Shown: piece after piece, positions 18,178-26,998 of the stretch
Layout: every line of letters begins with the position of its first letter
Numbering within the stretch: position 1 is the first letter of the stretch
Assembly: GCF_012530535.1 (NCBI RefSeq)
Contig: NZ_CP051299.1
Span: 1,984,001-2,048,000 of the forward strand
Source of the DNA: Microcella flavibacter
Lineage (GTDB): Bacteria > Actinomycetota > Actinomycetes > Actinomycetales > Microbacteriaceae
Reading direction: 5' to 3'
Length of the DNA: 64,000 bases
The notes under the pieces: model-generated
Told to the model about the DNA's origin: nothing
The model's input: the letters and a program-made list of their open reading frames with translations, nothing else
Databases searched by the model: none
Program-made: the position numbers and the translations under genes

Positions 18178-19272
18178 TCAGCCGGCGGCGAGCCAGGCGC
18201 GCAGCCCGCGCGCGCAGTCGACGATCTGCTGCACGTCGACCCGCTCGTCGTCGGCGTGGGCGAGCGAGGGATCCCCCGGTCCGTAGTTGACCGCGGGGAT
18301 GCCGAGCTCGCTGAAGCGGGCCACGTCCGTCCAGCCGTACTTCGGAGCGGGGGCACCGCCGACGGCGGTGAGGAAGTGCTGCGCGAGCGGGGCATCCAGC
18401 CCGGGGCGGGCGCCCGCGGCGGCGTCGGTGACGACCACCTGGACGCTCTCGGTCTCGAAGAGCTCGCGCATCAGCCACTCGGCCTCGGCTGCGGACTTGT
18501 CGGGCGCGAAGCGGTAGTTGACCTCCATGACGGCGGCGTCGGGGATGACGTTGCCGGCCACCCCGCCCGTGATGCCGACGGCGTTGAGCCCCTCGCGGTA
18601 GTCGAGGCCGTCGACGGTCACCGTCGCGGGAGCGTAGCCGGCGAGCGCGGCGAGCGCGGGCTCGAGGGCGTGGATGGCGTTGACGCCCTTCCACGCGCGG
18701 GCCGAGTGCGCGCGGCGGCCGGTCGTGCGCAGCTCGACGCGCAGGGTGCCGTTGCAGCCGCCCTCGACCGTGCCGTTCGACGGCTCGCCGAGGATGGCGA
18801 AGTCTGCCTCGAGCAGCTCGGGGCGCGTGCGGGCGAGGCGGCCGAGTCCGTTGAGGTCGCTCGAGACCTCCTCGTGGTCGTAGAAGACCCAGGTGACGTC
18901 GTAGGCGGGCTCGACGAGCTCGACGGCGAGGCTCAGCAGCACCGCGCAGCCGCCCTTCATGTCGACGGTGCCGCGGCCGTGCAGCACGCCCTCCTCGAGG
19001 CGGGTGGGCAGGTTGTCGTTGATCGGCACGGTGTCGATGTGTCCGGCGATGACGACGCGCTGCGGCCGGCCGAGCGCGGTGCGGGCGACGATCGCGTCGC
19101 CGTCGCGCACGAGCTCGAGGTGCGGGGCGTGGGCGCGCAGGGTCGCCTCGATCGCGTCGGCGATGGCGCGCTCGTCGGAGGAGACGCTGGGGATGTCGCA
19201 GAGCGCCGCGGTGAGGGCGACGGGGTCGGCGAGGAGGGCGCGGGGGAAGGGTTCCTGGGCAGTCTGCATCAC
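18178..19272 (-). CDS. dapE: Succinyl-diaminopimelate desuccinylase
   Basis: About 364 aa, M20 family metallopeptidase. It hydrolyses N-succinyl-L,L-diaminopimelate in lysine and cell-wall synthesis. Metal-ligand motifs: VVIAGHIDTVPIND, GRGTVDMKGGCAV, FYDHEEVSS and the C-terminal NYGPGDPSLAHADDE. dapD diverges from it, 56 bp away. Start: TAGGCT (19285-19280) ends 7 nt before GTG 19272, suggesting a leaderless start there; ATG 19269 is the next codon and an equal alternative. The longer open frame upstream overlaps dapD and is rejected. Confidence 0.93.
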   Translation of the reverse strand: MMQTAQEPFPRALLADPVALTAALCDIPSVSSDERAIADAIEATLRAHAPHLELVRDGDAIVARTALGRPQRVVIAGHIDTVPINDNLPTRLEEGVLHGRGTVDMKGGCAVLLSLAVELVEPAYDVTWVFYDHEEVSSDLNGLGRLARTRPELLEADFAILGEPSNGTVEGGCNGTLRVELRTTGRRAHSARAWKGVNAIHALEPALAALAGYAPATVTVDGLDYREGLNAVGITGGVAGNVIPDAAVMEVNYRFAPDKSAAEAEWLMRELFETESVQVVVTDAAAGARPGLDAPLAQHFLTAVGGAPAPKYGWTDVARFSELGIPAVNYGPGDPSLAHADDERVDVQQIVDCARGLRAWLAAG

Positions 19273-19328
19273 CCGATCGAGCCTAGTTCTCAGCGCCCGC
19301 CCTCCTGCCGCGCCGGTAGCCTGGAGCC

Positions 19329-20291
19329 ATGCCCGAGACCTCTCTTCACGCCTGGGGCTACGGCCTCGCCACCGTCCGCGTCGCCGATGGCGAGGTGCTC
19401 GACACCTGGTACCCCTCCCCCGCGCTCGGCACGCTGCCCGCGGGTCGGGATCCGCACATCGTGCCCGCCGAGATCGAGCACCTGCAGGGGGACGACGAGC
19501 GCCGGGGCGTGCGCCTCGAGGTGCGCACGGTCGAGATCGCGCTCGACGCGGCTCCGGCATCCACGCCCGATGCCTACCTGCGCCTGCACCTGCTCTCGCA
19601 CCGCCTCGTCGAGCCGAACGGGCTGAACCTCGACGGCGTCTTCGGCCACCTGCCCATCGTCATGTGGACGACGGCCGGGCCCGTGCACCCCGACGACTTC
19701 GCCGCGCACCGGCCCGCGCTGCAGCGGGCGGGCGTATCGCCGCTCGGCATCGACAAGTTCCCGCGCCTGCTCGACTACGTCGCCCCGCCGCGCGTGCGCA
19801 TCGCCGACGCCTCGCGCGTGCGCCTCGGCGCCTACCTCTCCCCCGGCACGACCGTCATGCACGAGGGCTTCGTCAACTTCAACGCCGGAACCCTCGGCGC
19901 CTCGATGGTCGAGGGCCGCATCAGCCAGGGCGTCGTCGTCGGCGACGGCAGCGACATCGGCGGCGGCGCCTCCATCATGGGCACCCTCTCCGGCGGCGGC
20001 ACCCACCGCGTGTCGATCGGCGCCCGCGCCCTCCTCGGCGCGAACTCGGGCATCGGCATCTCGATCGGCGACGACTCGGTCGTCGAGGCGGGCCTCTACG
20101 TCACCGCCGGCACGAAGGTCGTCGTGCTCGATGGCTCGGTCTCCCCGGATGGCGAGCCCCGCACGGTGAAGGCCGCGCAGCTCTCGGGCGTGGCGGGGCT
20201 GCTGTTCCGCCGCAACTCGCTCACCGGCGCGGTCGAGGTGCTGCCCCGCACGGGCGCGGGCGTGCAGCTCAACGAGGCCCTGCACGCGTAG
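19329..20291 (+). CDS. dapD: 2,3,4,5-tetrahydropyridine-2,6-dicarboxylate N-succinyltransferase
   Basis: 320 aa, actinobacterial DapD with a C-terminal left-handed beta-helix of hexapeptide repeats ([54 protein letters not shown]). It transfers succinyl from succinyl-CoA to tetrahydrodipicolinate, the step that leads to dapC and dapE, both in this window. TAGCCT (19317-19322) ends exactly 6 nt before the ATG, so it is probably leaderless. A hairpin follows the stop. Confidence 0.96.
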   Translation: MPETSLHAWGYGLATVRVADGEVLDTWYPSPALGTLPAGRDPHIVPAEIEHLQGDDERRGVRLEVRTVEIALDAAPASTPDAYLRLHLLSHRLVEPNGLNLDGVFGHLPIVMWTTAGPVHPDDFAAHRPALQRAGVSPLGIDKFPRLLDYVAPPRVRIADASRVRLGAYLSPGTTVMHEGFVNFNAGTLGASMVEGRISQGVVVGDGSDIGGGASIMGTLSGGGTHRVSIGARALLGANSGIGISIGDDSVVEAGLYVTAGTKVVVLDGSVSPDGEPRTVKAAQLSGVAGLLFRRNSLTGAVEVLPRTGAGVQLNEALHA

Positions 20292-20302
20292 GCCGGGGCG
20301 GC

Positions 20303-20325
20303 GGGATGCCCGGCTCGGGCATCCC
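20303..20325 (+). terminator. Hairpin GGGATGCCCG-GCT-CGGGCATCCC after dapD
   Basis: A perfect 10-bp stem with a 3-nt loop, starting 12 nt after the dapD stop. A related copy with 7-bp arms (GGGATGC, 20725-20731, and GCATCCC, 20741-20747) lies about 420 bp on, near the gltA end. Probably the dapD terminator. Confidence 0.65.
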
Positions 20326-20770
20326 GGATCGCGGGGTTCCAGCGGCGGATCCCCCGCGCCCGTCCGCGTGATCGCGACACCTCGCGAGCGCCCCTCCGTG
20401 GCGCGTGAGCCGTCTCGCCATGGCTGCGTCTCACCGCGCTCGCGCGCGGGCGGCCCTCGCCATGGCGTCCCTTCCACAACCTCGGATCGGGTGAACGGAG
20501 TTCACCGTGTCTGGAGGTCGAGGCGCCGGGGTGCACGTGCGACGCTGTCCACGTGGCGCGGTCGACTCGGCGGCTCGCCGGCGTCAGCGGGCCGGGGTCG
20601 GCGTGTCGACGGCTGACCCGCGCTCCGCGGACACGCCTGCGTCGGCAGGCATCGGCGCGCACCTCGGCCGCATCACGAGACGCGCGCACCCCGGCGCGCG
20701 AGCGGGCTGAGCCCGCGCGGCGGCGGGATGCCCGGCGCGAGCATCCCGGATCGGACGTCGCACAGCACGA
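20326..20770. other. Non-coding spacer between dapD and gltA
   Basis: About 440 bp with no convincing gene: every open frame is short, Arg/Pro/Ala-rich and without a ribosome binding site. It holds the second GGGATGC/GCATCCC inverted repeat (20725-20747) and a GCGGGC-TGA-GCCCGC hairpin (20702-20716). The dapD and gltA genes converge on it. The base composition is as GC-rich as the coding DNA, which is unusual for a spacer, so a decayed gene is possible. Confidence 0.5.
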
Positions 20771-20801
20771 ACCCCCGCCGGCCGGAGAGGCGAGCGGGGG
20801 T
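20771..20801 (-). terminator. Terminator of gltA
   Basis: ACCCCCGC (20771-20778) pairs with GCGGGGGT (20794-20801), loop 15 nt, 22 nt past the gltA stop on the minus strand. Confidence 0.6.
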
Positions 20802-20823
20802 GCGCGGTCGGGCGGCGCGAGCC

Positions 20824-22107
20824 CTAGCGCTGCGGCCAGTCGCGCGCGGCCGAGCCGATGTAGAGCTGCTGGGGGCGGCCGATCTTCGTCTGCGGGTCGG
20901 AGTTCATCTCGCGCCAGTGGGCGATCCAGCCGGGGAGGCGCCCGATGGCGAAGAGCACCGTGAACATGCGGGTCGGGAAGCCCATGGCCTTGTAGATGAC
21001 GCCCGTGTAGAAGTCGACGTTCGGGTAGAGCCGGCGCTCCTTGAAGTAGTCGTCGTCGAGGGCGATCTGCTCGAGCTCGCGCGCGATGTCGAGCAGCGGG
21101 TCGTCGATGCCGAGGTCGGCGAGCACGGCGTCGGCGCTCTCCTTCACGAGCTTGGCGCGCGGGTCGTACGACTTGTAGACCCGGTGGCCGAAGCCCATGA
21201 GCTTGATGCCGTCCTCCTTGTTCTTCACCCGCTCGACGAAGCGCTCGACGCTCTCGCCGCTGTCGCGGATGCGGCCGAGCATCGTCAGCACCGACTCGTT
21301 GGCGCCGCCGTGCAGCGGGCCCGAGAGGGCGTTGATGCCGGCGGAGATGGAGGCGAACATGTTGGCCTCGGTCGAGCCGACGAGACGCACCGTCGAGGTG
21401 GAGGCGTTCTGCTCGTGGTCCTCGTGCAGGATCAGCAGGCGCTCGAGCGCCGTCGAGAGCACGGGGTTCACCTGGTACGGCTCGGCCATCGTGCCGAAGT
21501 TGAGGCGCAGGAAGTTGTCGACGAAGCTCAGCGAGTTGTCGGGGTACAGGAACGCCTGGCCGACCGACTTCTTGTGCGCGTAGGCCGCGATGACGGGCAG
21601 CTTCGCCAGCAGGCGGATGGTCGAGATCTCGACCTGCTCGGGGTCGTGCGGGTCGAGCGAGTCGCCGTAGTACGTCGACAGCGCGCTGACCGCGCTCGAG
21701 AGCACCGACATCGGGTGCGCGTTGTGCGGCAGCGAGTCGAAGAACCGCTTGAGGTCCTCGTGCAGCAGCGTGTGACGGCGCACGCGCTCGTCGAAGGCCG
21801 CGAGCTCGGACGGGCTCGGCAGCTCGCCGTAGATGAGCAGCCAGGCGACCTCGAGGAAGCTCGCGTTCGCCGCGACGTCCTCGATGGCGTAGCCGCGGTA
21901 GCGCAGCACGCCGTTCTCGCCGTCGATGTAGGTGATGGCGCTCTTGGTCGAGGCCGTGTTCACGAAGCCGTAGTCGAGGGCCGTGTAGCCGGTCTGCTTG
22001 GTGAGGGTGGAGAAGTCGATGCTGGATGCGCCGTCGACGCTGGTCAGGATCGGGAACTGCGCCGTTCCTCCTGGGAACTGCAGTTCGGCCTTGTCGGCGT
22101 CGCTCAC
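20824..22107 (-). CDS. gltA: Citrate synthase
   Basis: 427 aa, hexameric type II size. Condenses oxaloacetate and acetyl-CoA, the entry of the TCA cycle. Active-site motifs: the LHEDHEQNASTSTVR His, GPLHGGANE and KLMGFGHRVYKSYDPRA with the catalytic histidines, and VDFYTGVIYKAMGFP near the end. The start is GTG with GAGGAGG upstream. TAGGCT at 22200-22195 is a plausible -10, giving an 80-nt leader. Single-gene transcript with its own terminator. Confidence 0.97.
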   Translation of the reverse strand: MSDADKAELQFPGGTAQFPILTSVDGASSIDFSTLTKQTGYTALDYGFVNTASTKSAITYIDGENGVLRYRGYAIEDVAANASFLEVAWLLIYGELPSPSELAAFDERVRRHTLLHEDLKRFFDSLPHNAHPMSVLSSAVSALSTYYGDSLDPHDPEQVEISTIRLLAKLPVIAAYAHKKSVGQAFLYPDNSLSFVDNFLRLNFGTMAEPYQVNPVLSTALERLLILHEDHEQNASTSTVRLVGSTEANMFASISAGINALSGPLHGGANESVLTMLGRIRDSGESVERFVERVKNKEDGIKLMGFGHRVYKSYDPRAKLVKESADAVLADLGIDDPLLDIARELEQIALDDDYFKERRLYPNVDFYTGVIYKAMGFPTRMFTVLFAIGRLPGWIAHWREMNSDPQTKIGRPQQLYIGSAARDWPQR

Positions 22108-22258
22108 TGCGCCTCCTCGCGTTGGGGTGGTCGGGGGTGGTGGCGGGATGCCCGCGGCGCGCGGGGTGGCGGCGCCGGGCGGGGGCCCGGCTACAGCCTA
22201 GGCGCAAACGCTGACCAGTACCGCATCGGCCAAGAGCCGTGCGGCCCGCTTGTGGAGA

Positions 22259-22282
22259 GCCTCCAGAACCCCTCGTGGAGGC
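22259..22282 (-). terminator. Hairpin after dapC
   Basis: GCCTCCA (22259-22265) and TGGAGGC (22276-22282) form a perfect 7-bp stem with a 10-nt loop, starting 13 nt after the dapC stop on the minus strand. Confidence 0.5.
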
Positions 22283-22295
22283 CGACAGCGAGGGC

Positions 22296-23420
22296 TCAGA
22301 ACGCCGCGAGACGTGCTACGGCCGCGGCGATGCGCTCGTCGGTCGCGGTGAGCGCGAACCGCACGTGCGTCGAGCGCTCGCCCTCGTAGAAGGAGCCGGG
22401 GGCGACGAGGATTCCGAGGGCGGCGAGCCGCTCCACGGTGTCCCAGCAGGGCTCGTCGCGGCTCGCCCAGAGGTAGAGCCCGGCCTCGGAGCGGTCGATG
22501 CGGAAGCCCGCGCCCTCGAGGGCGGTGCGCAGGGCATCCCGTCGCGCGCGGTAGCGCTCCTTCTGCGCGGCGACGTGGGCGTCGTCGTCGAGCGCGGCGA
22601 TCATGGCGGCCTGCACGGGCGCGGGCGGGATGAGCCCGGCGTGCTTGCGGGCCTCGAGCAGGGAGCGCACGAGGGCGCGGTCGCCGGCGACGAAGGCCGC
22701 GCGGTACCCGGCGAGGTTCGACTGCTTCGACAGCGAGTAGACCGCGAGGACGCCCGCGTGATCCTCGCCGACGATCTCGGGGGCCAGGATGCTCGGCACG
22801 CGCTCGGGAGCGCTCGAGTCGGCGTGCGCCCACCCCTCCGCCTCCCAGCCGAGCTCGCCGTAGCACTCGTCGTTGACGATCACGGCCCCGAGCTCGCGCG
22901 CCCGCCGCACCGCGGCGCGCAGCGCGTCGACCCCGAGCACGGCGCCGTCGGGATTGCCCGGGCTGTTGAGCCACACGAGCCGCGTGCCCTCGGGCCAGCG
23001 CGCCGGGTCGTCCTCGGCGACGGCGCGCGCCCCGATGAGCGCGGCGCCGACGGCGTAGGTCGGGTAGGCCGTGCGCGGGTGCACGACGACGTCGTCGGGG
23101 CCGAGTCCGAGCAGCAGCGGCAGCAGGGCCACGAGCTCCTTCGAGCCGATCGTCGGCAGCACGGAGTCGGGGCCGCTGAGCGTCACGCCGCGGCGCCGCA
23201 GGAACCAGCGGGCGATCGCCTCGCGCAGCTCGGGCGTGCCCATCGTCTGCGGGTAGGCGTGCGCGTCGGTCGCGGCCACGAGCGCCTCGCGCACGATGTC
23301 GGGGGTGGGGTCGACGGGCGAGCCGACCGAGAGGTCGACGATCCCCTCGGGATGCTCCCGCGCACGCGTCGCGAAGGGTGCGAGCGAATCCCAGGGGAAG
23401 TCGGGCAGCTGCAGCGCCAC
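22296..23420 (-). CDS. dapC: Succinyldiaminopimelate aminotransferase, fold-type I PLP enzyme
   Basis: 374 aa, actinobacterial DapC. It makes N-succinyl-L,L-diaminopimelate from the keto-acid, between DapD and DapE. Motifs: SVGSPVDPTPDIV, LVWLNSPGNPDGAVLG, VNDECYGELGW, and the PLP-lysine region YSLSKQSNLAGYR. The GTG start (MALQLPDFPWDSL) is 14 nt after the ferredoxin stop; the longer open frame overlaps fdxA and is rejected. Linkage to fdxA is the conserved actinobacterial arrangement. Last gene of the ilvE-DUF-fdxA-dapC unit. Confidence 0.93.
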   Translation of the reverse strand: MALQLPDFPWDSLAPFATRAREHPEGIVDLSVGSPVDPTPDIVREALVAATDAHAYPQTMGTPELREAIARWFLRRRGVTLSGPDSVLPTIGSKELVALLPLLLGLGPDDVVVHPRTAYPTYAVGAALIGARAVAEDDPARWPEGTRLVWLNSPGNPDGAVLGVDALRAAVRRARELGAVIVNDECYGELGWEAEGWAHADSSAPERVPSILAPEIVGEDHAGVLAVYSLSKQSNLAGYRAAFVAGDRALVRSLLEARKHAGLIPPAPVQAAMIAALDDDAHVAAQKERYRARRDALRTALEGAGFRIDRSEAGLYLWASRDEPCWDTVERLAALGILVAPGSFYEGERSTHVRFALTATDERIAAAVARLAAF

Positions 23421-23434
23421 GGCTCGGAGGGGGA

Positions 23435-23752
23435 CTAGGCCTGCGGGGGCAGCGCGGTGATCACCGCGTGGTCGGAGTGGATGACGCCGACCTTGGCCGC
23501 TCCGCCGGGCGAGCCGATCTCCTGGAAGAACTCGACGTTCGCGGTGTAGTAGTCGCTCCACTGCTCGGGCAGGTCGTCCTCGTAGTAGATCGCCTCGACG
23601 GGGCACACCGGCTCGCAGGCGCCGCAGTCGACGCACTCGTCGGGGTGGATGTAGAGCATCCGGTCGCCCTCGTAGATGCAGTCGACGGGGCACTCGTCGA
23701 TGCAGGCGCGGTCTTTCACGTCGACGCAGGGAAGGGCGATCACGTAGGTCAC
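23435..23752 (-). CDS. fdxA: Seven-iron ferredoxin [3Fe-4S][4Fe-4S]
   Basis: 105 aa electron carrier. Cysteines at 9, 17, 21, 40, 43, 46 and 50 fit the FdxA pattern: Cys9, Cys17 and Cys50 for the 3Fe-4S cluster, Cys21, Cys40, Cys43 and Cys46 for the 4Fe-4S cluster (CVDVKDRACIDECPVDCIYE, DECVDCGACEPVCPVEAI). The GTG start overlaps the upstream gene's stop by 4 nt, so translation is coupled. Confidence 0.97.
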   Translation of the reverse strand: MTYVIALPCVDVKDRACIDECPVDCIYEGDRMLYIHPDECVDCGACEPVCPVEAIYYEDDLPEQWSDYYTANVEFFQEIGSPGGAAKVGVIHSDHAVITALPPQA

Positions 23753-24171
23753 GGCGCTGTCGGTTCCTTTTCTTCAGGGGACTCGTAGATGCTACTGGGC
23801 GCGGCGCGGTGAGGCCGCTGAACGTCGGGCCAGGCGAGCGCGAGCAGCGCGATGACGCCCACGCCGACGACCCAGGAGTAGCCGAGCAGGTTGCCGGGGA
23901 TGACGACGCTGCCGCTCGGGCTCACGGGGGCGAGCAGGGCGATGACGACCCCGAGCAGCGCCGCGGCGGCGACCGTCGGCAGGCGGCCCCGCGTCGTCAC
24001 GCGCACGCCGGTGAGCAGCATCGCCGCCGTGCCGAGGGCGAGGACGATGCCGAGCGGCGGCAGCGACTGATGGGTGAACGAGCCGACGATGCCGAGCACG
24101 GCGCCGGCGAGCGCGGCGAGCGCCGTGGAGCCCGCTCGGGCGAGCAGCGCGGCGAGGCGGCGGTCAGGCAT
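23749..24171 (-). CDS. Small four-span membrane protein (DUF6113-like)
   Basis: 140 aa with about four hydrophobic segments (ALAALAGAVLGIVGSF, LPPLGIVLALGTAAMLL, PTVAAAALLGVVIALLAPV, SWVVGVGVIALLALAW) and a short charged end (YESPEEKEPTAP). It resembles the DUF6113 membrane proteins found beside fdxA in this family. It starts 8 nt inside the ilvE 3' end and ends 4 nt inside fdxA. No catalytic motif; function unknown. Confidence 0.8.
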   Translation of the reverse strand: MPDRRLAALLARAGSTALAALAGAVLGIVGSFTHQSLPPLGIVLALGTAAMLLTGVRVTTRGRLPTVAAAALLGVVIALLAPVSPSGSVVIPGNLLGYSWVVGVGVIALLALAWPDVQRPHRAAPSSIYESPEEKEPTAP

Positions 24172-25288
24172 CGAGGCGGAGCATCCACCCGTGCGGATCG
24201 GGGCGGCGGCCGTACTGGATGTCGGTCAGCTCCTGGCGCAGCGACATGGTGAGCTCCCCGGGGACGGCGTCGGCCGAGCCGACCTCGAAGGGCTCGCCGT
24301 CGACGACGCCCTTCAGCAGGCCGATCGGCGTCACCACGGCCGCGGTGCCGCAGGCGAAGGCCTCGACGATCTCGCCGCTCGCGACGCCGTCGCGCCACTC
24401 CTGCAGCGAGACGGGGCGGCGCTCGACGCGGTGCCCGCGATCCTCGGCGAGCTGCAGGATCGAGTCTCGCGTGATGCCCTCGAGGATCGAGTGGCTGTGC
24501 GGGGTGATGAGCGTGCCGTCCTTCGTGACGAGCACGACGTTCATGCCGCCGAGCTCCTCGAGCCAGACGCCCTCGACAGAGTCGAGGAACAGCACCTGCT
24601 GGCAGCCGTGCTCGGCCGCCTCGGCCTGCGCGACGAGCGAGGCCGCGTAGTTGCCGCCGGTCTTGGCGGCGCCGGTGCCGCCCTTGCCCGCGCGGGAGTA
24701 CTCGGTCGAGAGCCAGATCGAGACGGGGTTCACGCCGCCGCTGAAGTAGGCGCCCGCGGGCGAGGCGATGACGTAGTAGTTGACCTTGTTCGCCGGCCGC
24801 ACGCCGAGGAAGGCCTCCTTCGCGAACATGAAGGGGCGCAGGTAGAGGCTCGTCTCGGGGGCGCTGGGCACCCAGTCGCCGTCGACGGCGATGAGGCGGC
24901 GGATCGACGCGAGGAAGTGCTCGGTGGGCAGCTCGGGCAGGGCCATCCGGCGGGCGGAGCGCTGCAGGCGGCGGGCGTTGGCATCGGGGCGGAAGCTCCA
25001 GATGCCGCCGTCGGCGTGCCGGTAGGCCTTGAGGCCCTCGAAGATCTCCTGCCCGTAGTGCAGCACCGCGGCGGAGGGGTCGAGCGCGATGGGGCCGTAG
25101 GGCTGCACGCGGGGGCGGTGCCAGCCGCCGCGCTCGCTCCAGCAGATGTCGACCATGTGGTCGGTGAAGTGCTTGCCGAAGCCCGGATCCGCGAGGATCG
25201 CCTCGCGCTCCTCGACCGACCGCGGGTTCTCGGAGCGCAGGGTCTGGAACATCAGGCTCTGAGAGGCCATCTGCAGGGGGATCGTCAT
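24164..25288 (-). CDS. ilvE: Branched-chain amino-acid aminotransferase
   Basis: 374 aa, fold-type IV PLP enzyme: interconverts the keto-acids and valine, leucine and isoleucine. Motifs: LHYGQEIFEGLKAYRH, RPDANARRLQRSARRM, SPAGAYFSGGV, and the PLP lysine in AAKTGGNYAASLVAQ. The C-terminal CGTAAVVTPIG loop is present. The ATG has a GGAGG-poor but purine-rich leader; TACCCT (25351-25346) is a candidate -10. It heads an operon with a membrane protein, fdxA and dapC. Confidence 0.96.
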   Translation of the reverse strand: MTIPLQMASQSLMFQTLRSENPRSVEEREAILADPGFGKHFTDHMVDICWSERGGWHRPRVQPYGPIALDPSAAVLHYGQEIFEGLKAYRHADGGIWSFRPDANARRLQRSARRMALPELPTEHFLASIRRLIAVDGDWVPSAPETSLYLRPFMFAKEAFLGVRPANKVNYYVIASPAGAYFSGGVNPVSIWLSTEYSRAGKGGTGAAKTGGNYAASLVAQAEAAEHGCQQVLFLDSVEGVWLEELGGMNVVLVTKDGTLITPHSHSILEGITRDSILQLAEDRGHRVERRPVSLQEWRDGVASGEIVEAFACGTAAVVTPIGLLKGVVDGEPFEVGSADAVPGELTMSLRQELTDIQYGRRPDPHGWMLRLDA

Positions 25289-25354
25289 GGTCGTCCTCGA
25301 GGGTCGCCGGTGCGGGGATGCTCCCCGCCGGTGGAGTGTGGATTCAGGGTACTC

Positions 25355-25370
25355 CCCGCGGGTTCGCGGG
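25355..25370 (-). terminator. Small hairpin CCCGCG-GGTT-CGCGGG between leuB and ilvE
   Basis: A perfect 6-bp stem with a tetraloop, 59 nt past the leuB stop and upstream of the candidate ilvE promoter. Short, so only a possible terminator. Confidence 0.35.
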
Positions 25371-25428
25371 ACTCTTCGGGCGCGGCGCCGGCTGGGCGGC
25401 CGTCGCCGGAGCGAGGTGCGGCGGCGTC

Positions 25429-26481
25429 TCAGCCCCGCGCGAGCGCGGCGACGATCGCGTCGCCGACCTCGCTCGTCGTGCGCCGGGCATCCCCCCGCGA
25501 CGCGAGGTCGTCGGCCACGGCGCGCTCGACGCGCGCCGCCGCCTCGGCGAGGCCGGTCTGCTCGAGCAGCAGCGCCACCGAGAGGATCGCCGCGGTGGGG
25601 TCGGCCTTCTGCTGCCCCGCGATGTCGGGGGCGGAGCCGTGCACGGGCTCGAACATGCTGGGGAACGCACCCGAGGGGTTGAGGTTGCCCGAGGCGGCGA
25701 GCCCGATGCCGCCGCTGATGGCGGCCGCGAGGTCGGTGAGGATGTCGCCGAAGAGGTTGTCGGTGACGATGACGTCGAAGCGCGCGGGATCGGTGACGAG
25801 GAAGATCGTCGCCGCGTCGACGTGCAGGTAGTCGACCGTCACCTCGGGGAACTCGGCCGCGACGCGGTCGACCGTGCGCTGCCAGAGCGCCCCCGCATTG
25901 ACGAGCACGTTGGTCTTGTGCACGAGCGTGAGGCGCCCGCGACGCCCCTGCGCCTGCGCGAAGGCGAAGCGCACGACGCGCTCGACCCCGTAGGCGGTGT
26001 TGACGCTCGTCTCGTTCGCGACCTCATGCGGGGTGCCGACGCGGATGCTCCCGCCGTTGCCGACGTACGGGCCCTCGGTGCCCTCGCGCACGACGACGAA
26101 GTCGACCGCGCCGGGGTTCGCCAGCGGGCTCGTGACGCCGGGCAGGATGCGCGTCGGGCGCAGGTTCACGTGGTGGTCGAGCGCGAAGCGCAGGCGCAGG
26201 AGCAGGCCGCGCTCGATGATGCCGCCGGCCAGTCGCGGGTCGCGGGGGTCGCCGCCCACCGCCCCGAGCAGGATCGCCTCGTGCCGCCCGAGGGCCTCGA
26301 GCGTCTCGTCGGAGAGGATCTCGCCGGTCTCGAGGAAGTGCGCGGCGCCGAGCGGGTAGTGCGTCTCGCGCACCTCGGCGGCGCCGTCGACGGCCGCCCG
26401 CAGCACCGTGAGCGCCTCGGCGATGACCTCGGGGCCGATGCCGTCGCCGGGGATCACGGCCAGGTCGATGGTGCGGGTCAC
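25429..26481 (-). CDS. leuB: 3-isopropylmalate dehydrogenase
   Basis: 350 aa, third step of leucine synthesis: oxidises and decarboxylates 3-isopropylmalate with NAD+. Seen: [47 protein letters not shown], the substrate Lys in LVHKTNVLV, the metal Asp in [16 protein letters not shown], and [14 protein letters not shown]. The start is GTG with GAGAGG upstream. It stands alone, with ilvE downstream on the same strand. Confidence 0.96.
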   Translation of the reverse strand: MTRTIDLAVIPGDGIGPEVIAEALTVLRAAVDGAAEVRETHYPLGAAHFLETGEILSDETLEALGRHEAILLGAVGGDPRDPRLAGGIIERGLLLRLRFALDHHVNLRPTRILPGVTSPLANPGAVDFVVVREGTEGPYVGNGGSIRVGTPHEVANETSVNTAYGVERVVRFAFAQAQGRRGRLTLVHKTNVLVNAGALWQRTVDRVAAEFPEVTVDYLHVDAATIFLVTDPARFDVIVTDNLFGDILTDLAAAISGGIGLAASGNLNPSGAFPSMFEPVHGSAPDIAGQQKADPTAAILSVALLLEQTGLAEAAARVERAVADDLASRGDARRTTSEVGDAIVAALARG

Positions 26482-26669
26482 GGCGGGGCCTCTCGCAGGG
26501 GGATGGGACGGGCATCCAGCAGAATCTCAGATTGGGCGCGGATCGGCGGATTCCCGGGGCGCGCGCTGGCCCAGGCTATCGGTTCCGCCGCGCCGCCGGA
26601 TCGGCGGTGGTGGCCGCGAATACACAGGAAACGCTAAAGTCAGGCCCTGAAACGAAAGGAGCTCCCCCT

Positions 26670-26915
26670 ATGAGCATCGGTTTCGGAATCTTCCTGTTCG
26701 CGGTGGGCGCCATCATGGCCTTCGCCGTCAACGTCAGCCTCGACTGGATCGAGCTGTCGACCATCGGGTACATCCTGATGGCCGCCGGTGCCGTGACGGT
26801 CATCATCGGCATCGCGCTCATGGCGCGGCGCCGCTCGGCGGTCTCCACGGAGCACCGCCGCACCGACCCGGTCAGCGGCGAGAGCGTCACGCGTCGCGAG
26901 TCCGACGTCATCTAG
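26670..26915 (+). CDS. Small two-span membrane protein (DUF6458-like)
   Basis: 81 aa: MSIGFGIFLFAVGAIMAFAV and IGYILMAAGAVTVIIGIALM are two membrane spans, followed by a basic tail (RRRSAVSTEHRRTDP). It resembles the DUF6458 family of actinobacterial membrane proteins. GAAAGGAG lies 12 nt before the ATG; TAAAGT (26635-26640) is a plausible -10. It is followed by a strong hairpin. Function unknown. Confidence 0.85.
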   Translation: MSIGFGIFLFAVGAIMAFAVNVSLDWIELSTIGYILMAAGAVTVIIGIALMARRRSAVSTEHRRTDPVSGESVTRRESDVI

Positions 26916-26929
26916 AGCTCCTCGAACGA

Positions 26930-26967
26930 CGAACGGCGCCGCACCCCTCGGGGGGCGGCGCCGTTCG
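26930..26967. terminator. Bidirectional terminator between DUF6458 and agmatinase genes
   Basis: CGAACGGCGCCGC (26930-26942) and its exact complement (26955-26967) form a 13-bp stem; the loop ACCCCTCGGGGG can itself fold. It starts 15 nt after one stop and lies 32 nt beyond the convergent agmatinase stop. Confidence 0.85.
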
Positions 26968-26998
26968 CATGCGCGGCCGCATCCGGCCGTGCGCGCGC

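Noticed and set aside
18178-19560. 460-codon version of dapE
   Set aside because: The extra N-terminal 97 codons are Arg/Pro-rich, overlap the dapD gene, and start far upstream of the TAGGCT hexamer.
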